A DNA stretch of 16,562 nt from an uncultured Clostridia bacterium. Lineage in GTDB: Bacteria > Bacillota > Clostridia > UBA1381. The notes below the pieces were generated by a model. The model searched no databases, was not told where the DNA came from, and saw nothing but the letters and a program-made list of their open reading frames with translations. Of this stretch, positions 13,582 through 16,562 are shown piece after piece (within the stretch, counting starts at the first letter, position 1; each line of letters begins with the position of its first letter). The stretch covers positions 1 through 16,562 of the forward strand of contig CALXUL010000194.1 in the NCBI GenBank assembly GCA_944391635.1. The letters run 5' to 3'. The position numbers were made by a program, and so were the translations under genes.

Positions 13582-15111
13582 CTGGCGCAGATTAACTCGT
13601 GCGGACTTATCGGGATAGACGGGTATGTAGTAAAGGTTGAGGCAGATGTTGGTAATGGTTTGCCGCATTTTGATGTGGTTGGATTGCCGGATGCGGCAGT
13701 CAAAGAGTCAAAACAGCGAGTGAATGCAGCAATTAAAAATTCGGGCTATGGTTTTCCATCTAAAAAAATAATCGTAAATCTTGCTCCGGCATCTCTTAAA
13801 AAGGAGGGCGCAGCATATGATTTGCCTATTGCTGTATCTGTTTTATGTGCAACAAAACAATTACCGTTCGAGGCTTTTGAGGATAGTGCGTTTTTAGGAG
13901 AATTATCTCTTGATGGGAGAGTGTATCCTGTCCGAGGCGTGCTGCCGATGGTGATATGCGGGTATAGAGAGGGTATAAAGAATTTTTATGTCCCAAAAGA
14001 CAATGCGGCTGAAGCATCAGCGGTCAAAGGTGTCAATATTTATCCGGTGGAATCTTTAAAGGAACTGTGCGGGCATTTGATTGGTACAGAAAAAATAACA
14101 GCGGTGCAGATGGACATAGATAAATATTTTAAAAATGAGAGCAGCTGTATGCTTGATTTTGCTGATGTGAAGGGACAGGAAAACGCGAAGCGTGCACTTG
14201 AGATAGCAGCGGCGGGAAACCACAATGTTCTTCTTATCGGACCGCCGGGGACGGGAAAGACTATGCTTGCACAAAGGCTTGCGGGAATATTGCCGGATTT
14301 AACGTTTGATGAGGCTCTTGAAGTGACAAAAATCCATTCGATTGCAGGAACACTTATGCCGGATACACCGATTGTAACAGAGCGACCGTTTAGAAGTCCG
14401 CATCATTCTATTTCTTCAGCAGGTCTTACAGGCGGGGGTAGTATGCCGCGACCGGGTGAACTTTCGCTTGCTCATAACGGTGTGTTGTTTTTAGACGAGC
14501 TTCCGGAGTTTAAGCGCGAAGTACTTGAGGCAATGCGTCAGCCGCTTGAAGACGGTGTTGTTACGATTTCAAGAGTAAATGCGAGTATTACTTATCCATG
14601 CAGTATGATGCTGGTTGCGTCAATGAACCCCTGTAAATGCGGATATTATGGTGATAGTACTCATAGATGCAGTTGTACACCGGCACAGATTGATGCGTAT
14701 CGTTCCAAAATATCAGGACCTTTGCTGGATAGGATTGATATTCAAACTGAAGTGGGTGCTGTGGATTATTCATCGCTTTCAAAACAAAGCGGCGGTGAAA
14801 GGTCAAAGGACATAAAAAAACGCGTTAATGCCGCAAGGGCGAGACAGGAAGAAAGATATAAGGGACTTTCGATACATTCTAATTCACAGCTTGGTGCCGC
14901 AGAACTTGAAAAGTTTTGTAAAATAGGTGAGACGGAACACAGGCTATTGAAAAACGCTTTTGACCGGCTTGGGCTTTCTGCGAGGGCATATAGTAGGATA
15001 TTAAAGGTCGCAAGGACTATTGCAGACCTTGCGGGAAGCGAAAATATAAATGCGGTACATATCGCTGAAGCGATACAGTACCGCAGTCTTGACAGGAAAT
15101 ATTTTGAATAA
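13579..15111 (+). CDS. comM: YifB/ComM family Mg-chelatase-like AAA+ ATPase
   Basis: ComM (YifB) is a cytosolic AAA+ helicase that promotes branch migration when foreign DNA is recombined in naturally competent bacteria; it is also kept in many species not known to be competent. The 510 residues comprise an N-terminal LonC/ChlI-like domain (about 1-165: GIDGYVVKVEADVGNGLPHFDVVGLPDAAVKES region, KEGAAYDLPIA), the AAA+ core with Walker A GPPGTGKT (221-228) and Walker B VLFLDE (302-307), and a Cys cluster MNPCKCGYYG...CSC (Cys352, 354, 364, 366) likely to bind zinc. LDRIDI and a C-terminal helical domain (LSARAYSRILKVARTIADL) follow. Length is normal. Its stop codon directly abuts the stop of the convergent gtrA gene. 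No separate promoter is evident, so it may depend on read-through of the upstream terminator. Confidence 0.95.
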   Translation: MLAQINSCGLIGIDGYVVKVEADVGNGLPHFDVVGLPDAAVKESKQRVNAAIKNSGYGFPSKKIIVNLAPASLKKEGAAYDLPIAVSVLCATKQLPFEAFEDSAFLGELSLDGRVYPVRGVLPMVICGYREGIKNFYVPKDNAAEASAVKGVNIYPVESLKELCGHLIGTEKITAVQMDIDKYFKNESSCMLDFADVKGQENAKRALEIAAAGNHNVLLIGPPGTGKTMLAQRLAGILPDLTFDEALEVTKIHSIAGTLMPDTPIVTERPFRSPHHSISSAGLTGGGSMPRPGELSLAHNGVLFLDELPEFKREVLEAMRQPLEDGVVTISRVNASITYPCSMMLVASMNPCKCGYYGDSTHRCSCTPAQIDAYRSKISGPLLDRIDIQTEVGAVDYSSLSKQSGGERSKDIKKRVNAARARQEERYKGLSIHSNSQLGAAELEKFCKIGETEHRLLKNAFDRLGLSARAYSRILKVARTIADLAGSENINAVHIAEAIQYRSLDRKYFE

Positions 15112-15600
15112 TCAGTATTTTTTCTTAAACACAAATACTCGCATTGTTGCAAAAGTAACCGGTATACCGATTAGTGCAGCTATCAAGTATGAGAGCGTAG
15201 GATGAATCGGTATGACTGAGGTAAAAAACCATACGGTGATGTATTGTATGATAAAATTTGGTATATAGCTGACCGGAAATTTTATGAGCTTTGAAACGGT
15301 TGGTTTTTCATGGAAAGTGAACCTGCAGTTTAGAAAGAATGATATAATCATCGAAAGAATATATCCAATAATAAATGTAAGCCTAAATTCAGTGAAAATG
15401 GGATGGGTATAAAAGCCGGTAAATCTTTTAACTACTATATCAAGTATGGAGGAGATTACAGTAGTGCTTAGAGTATTAATTACGCCGATTATCAGGAAAG
15501 TGAAAAATGCTACTGTAAAAAACTGTTTAAAAAGTACTGCTGCTCTTTTCGGAACAATCCTCTCAAAAACACTGTACAGTTTATCGAGAAACTTTTGCAT
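15112..15600 (-). CDS. GtrA-like membrane protein
   Basis: This 162-residue integral membrane protein belongs to the GtrA family, whose members are thought to help flip or use undecaprenyl-linked sugars in surface polysaccharide or teichoic-acid decoration. Four hydrophobic segments are visible (about 27-53, 74-92, 110-130 and 135-156). The family hallmarks are LNCRFTF after the second segment (about 90-96) and the closing RVFVFKKK. Length is typical. On its own strand, AAAGGGG (15611-15617) lies 10 bases before the ATG at 15600. It is convergent with comM and divergent from the response regulator, sharing a 111-base promoter region with the latter. Its sugar substrate cannot be told; no glycosyltransferase partner is next to it. 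Confidence 0.87.
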   Translation of the reverse strand: MQKFLDKLYSVFERIVPKRAAVLFKQFFTVAFFTFLIIGVINTLSTTVISSILDIVVKRFTGFYTHPIFTEFRLTFIIGYILSMIISFFLNCRFTFHEKPTVSKLIKFPVSYIPNFIIQYITVWFFTSVIPIHPTLSYLIAALIGIPVTFATMRVFVFKKKY

Positions 15601-15624
15601 ATTTAAAACGCCCCTTTCCTATTT

Positions 15625-15653
15625 ATTTTAACATAAAATACACATATTGTACA
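15625..15653 (-). promoter_or_regulatory. Candidate promoter of gtrA-like gene
   Basis: Read on the minus strand, TGTACA (15653-15648) and TAAAAT (15630-15625) are 17 bases apart, matching four and five of six consensus bases. The -35 overlaps that of the opposite promoter. Confidence 0.42.
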
Positions 15654-15656
15654 CAT
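15628..15656 (+). promoter_or_regulatory. 11-bp-periodic direct repeats, candidate operator
   Basis: Two identical heptamers TACACAT (15639-15645 and 15650-15656) are separated by ATTG, and a related TTAACAT (15628-15634, five of seven matching) lies four bases before them. The 7-4-7-4-7 spacing equals one helical turn per unit, the arrangement bound by OmpR/PhoB-type dimers. It lies between the divergent gtrA and response-regulator genes and overlaps both predicted -35 elements. Confidence 0.5.
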
Positions 15657-15676
15657 AAAAATATTAAAATTATAGT
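15647..15676 (+). promoter_or_regulatory. Candidate promoter of response regulator operon
   Basis: TTGTAC (15647-15652) and TATAGT (15671-15676) are 18 bases apart, a fair sigma-A match. Transcription would start near 15683, ahead of the GGGGGA ribosome site at 15700-15705. Confidence 0.55.
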
Positions 15677-15711
15677 ATATGATTAAGAATGATATGATTG
15701 GGGGATAAATT

Positions 15712-16395
15712 ATGAATAAAAGAGTGTTGATTGTAGAGGATGAGGCGCTTATGCGCGAGGTTATCTGTGATTATTTTGAACGTGACGGATATGAGTGTCA
15801 CCAAGCAGAGGATGGCGAGGAGGCGCTTGATAAGATTGAGTTAAACAGCTATGATTTAATATTGCTGGATATAATGATACCCGAAGTTGACGGATATTCT
15901 GTATGCAGGGAAATCCGCAAAAAAAGCGATGACGTACCGGTGATTATGATTACGGCAAGGTCGGATGAATATGACAAGCTGATGGGTTATGAGGCAGGAG
16001 CAGATGATTATATAACTAAGCCATTTTCGCCAAAGGTTTTGCTTGCAAAAGCAAATGCATTAATGCGCCGTACATATGGTCAGGTTTGCGGTGATCCGGA
16101 AAAAATTGAGAGCTCCGGGATTGTTATTGATACCCGCTCGCATAGTGTATACTGTGGTAATGAGGAGATAGAGCTTACTCCGAAAGAGTATGATTTGCTT
16201 TTATTTTTAATGACAAACAAGGGAAGGGTGTTATCTCGTGAGACGCTTCTTTCGCGTGTATGGGGATATGATTATTACGGAGATGACCGTACGGTTGACA
16301 CGCATATAAAAAAGCTTCGCGCTAAGCTTGGTGACAAAGCAGGGCATATAAAAACCCTGATTAAAGCCGGGTATAAGTTTGATGAGAATATATGA
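15712..16395 (+). CDS. OmpR/PhoB-family response regulator
   Basis: This cytosolic two-component transcription factor has 227 residues. The receiver domain (about 3-118) has the acidic pair Glu9-Asp10, phospho-acceptor Asp53 in LLDIMIPEVDGY, Thr81 and Lys103 in the KPF motif. The winged-helix domain (about 128-225) shows the family features LTPKEYDLLLFLMTNKGRVLSRETLLSRVWGYDYYGDDRTVDTHIKKLR, seen here as ELTPKEYDLL, WGYDYYGDDRTVD and HIKKLRAKLG, ending GYKF. GGGGGA (15700-15705) lies six bases before the ATG. The kinase gene starts 23 bases downstream, so the pair is an operon. Upstream repeats with 11-bp spacing may be its own binding site. The signal sensed cannot be told from the window. 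Confidence 0.95.
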   Translation: MNKRVLIVEDEALMREVICDYFERDGYECHQAEDGEEALDKIELNSYDLILLDIMIPEVDGYSVCREIRKKSDDVPVIMITARSDEYDKLMGYEAGADDYITKPFSPKVLLAKANALMRRTYGQVCGDPEKIESSGIVIDTRSHSVYCGNEEIELTPKEYDLLLFLMTNKGRVLSRETLLSRVWGYDYYGDDRTVDTHIKKLRAKLGDKAGHIKTLIKAGYKFDENI

Positions 16396-16418
16396 AATTG
16401 ATATAAAAGGATATGCTT

Positions 16419-16562
16419 ATGAAAAAGATGTGGACAAGTCTGCCTATAACAAAAAAACTTATGTTAGTGACAATACCTGTGTTTTTATTTTTCTGCCTCG
16501 CGATTTTTCTGGTGCAGATTGCTTTTTTTGAGAAGTATTATACGCATGTAAAAACAACAGAA
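16419..16562 (+). CDS. Probable sensor histidine kinase (3' partial)
   Basis: Only the first 48 codons are in the window. MKKMWTSLPITKKLMLVTIP leads into a hydrophobic membrane segment (about 15-37) followed by FEKYYTHVKTTE, which would be the start of an extracellular sensor region. This N-terminus, with SLPITKKLM just before the first membrane helix, is typical of sensor kinases, and the position right after a response regulator supports that. AAAGGA (16406-16411) lies seven bases before the ATG. No catalytic motif can be seen, so the kinase call rests on context. Confidence 0.75.
   Translation, partial: MKKMWTSLPITKKLMLVTIPVFLFFCLAIFLVQIAFFEKYYTHVKTTE

Noticed and set aside
15446..15631. 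Rightward 61-codon frame overlapping the gtrA-like gene.
   Set aside because: No ribosome site and no recognisable protein; it is the reverse of the well-supported GtrA coding sequence.

Overview
This window looks like core chromosome from a low-to-moderate-GC Bacillota, most likely class Clostridia. The evidence is AGGAGG-type ribosome sites, a ylmE-sepF-ylmH-divIVA-ileS division cluster, a clostridial-style ftsE-ftsX-M23-S41 cluster and a small rubredoxin. No transposase, integrase, CRISPR array, tRNA or rRNA gene was seen. No stretch longer than 300 bases lacks a gene. The largest gaps are 8203-8429 (terminator plus AT-rich promoter region), 7909-8046 (rubredoxin promoter and leader), 3023-3144 (terminator plus the ylmH start region) and 15601-15711 (divergent promoters).

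Layout, left to right. Positions 2-3022 hold a rightward run: the ribosome-assembly GTPase YsxC/EngB (first few codons outside the window), a HlyD-like membrane fusion protein, the PLP-homeostasis protein YggS/YlmE and the FtsZ anchor SepF, closed by a hairpin terminator. Positions 3123-7184 hold ylmH (S4 RNA-binding), divIVA, a second hairpin and ileS. A lipoprotein of unknown function (7273-7908) and a monocistronic rubredoxin with its own promoter and strong terminator (7947-8250) follow. Positions 8430-13520 form a tight cluster: a PucR/CdaR-type regulator, ftsE, ftsX, a secreted coiled-coil M23 peptidase and an S41 PDZ protease, ended by a terminator. Then come the ComM/YifB AAA+ protein, a convergent gtrA-like membrane protein, and an OmpR/PhoB-type response regulator followed by the first 48 codons of what is probably its histidine kinase.

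Most genes concern division and wall growth. SepF and DivIVA act at the septum and membrane. FtsEX is expected to use ATP to control the secreted M23 hydrolase, and the S41 protease may process or remove secreted partners. The GtrA-like protein and the two-component system at the right end may also serve the envelope, but that is inference.

I did not find a clearly new system. The points most worth a second look are an apparent one-base frame break at the start of ylmH, a rubredoxin whose first iron knuckle reads C-x-C-G instead of C-x-x-C-G, three 11-bp-periodic repeats between gtrA and the response regulator, a membrane fusion protein inside a division cluster, and a PucR-type regulator leading the ftsEX operon. 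Several starts were moved inward from the longest open frame using ribosome-site and signal-peptide evidence (7273, 8047, 10208, 11142, 13579).
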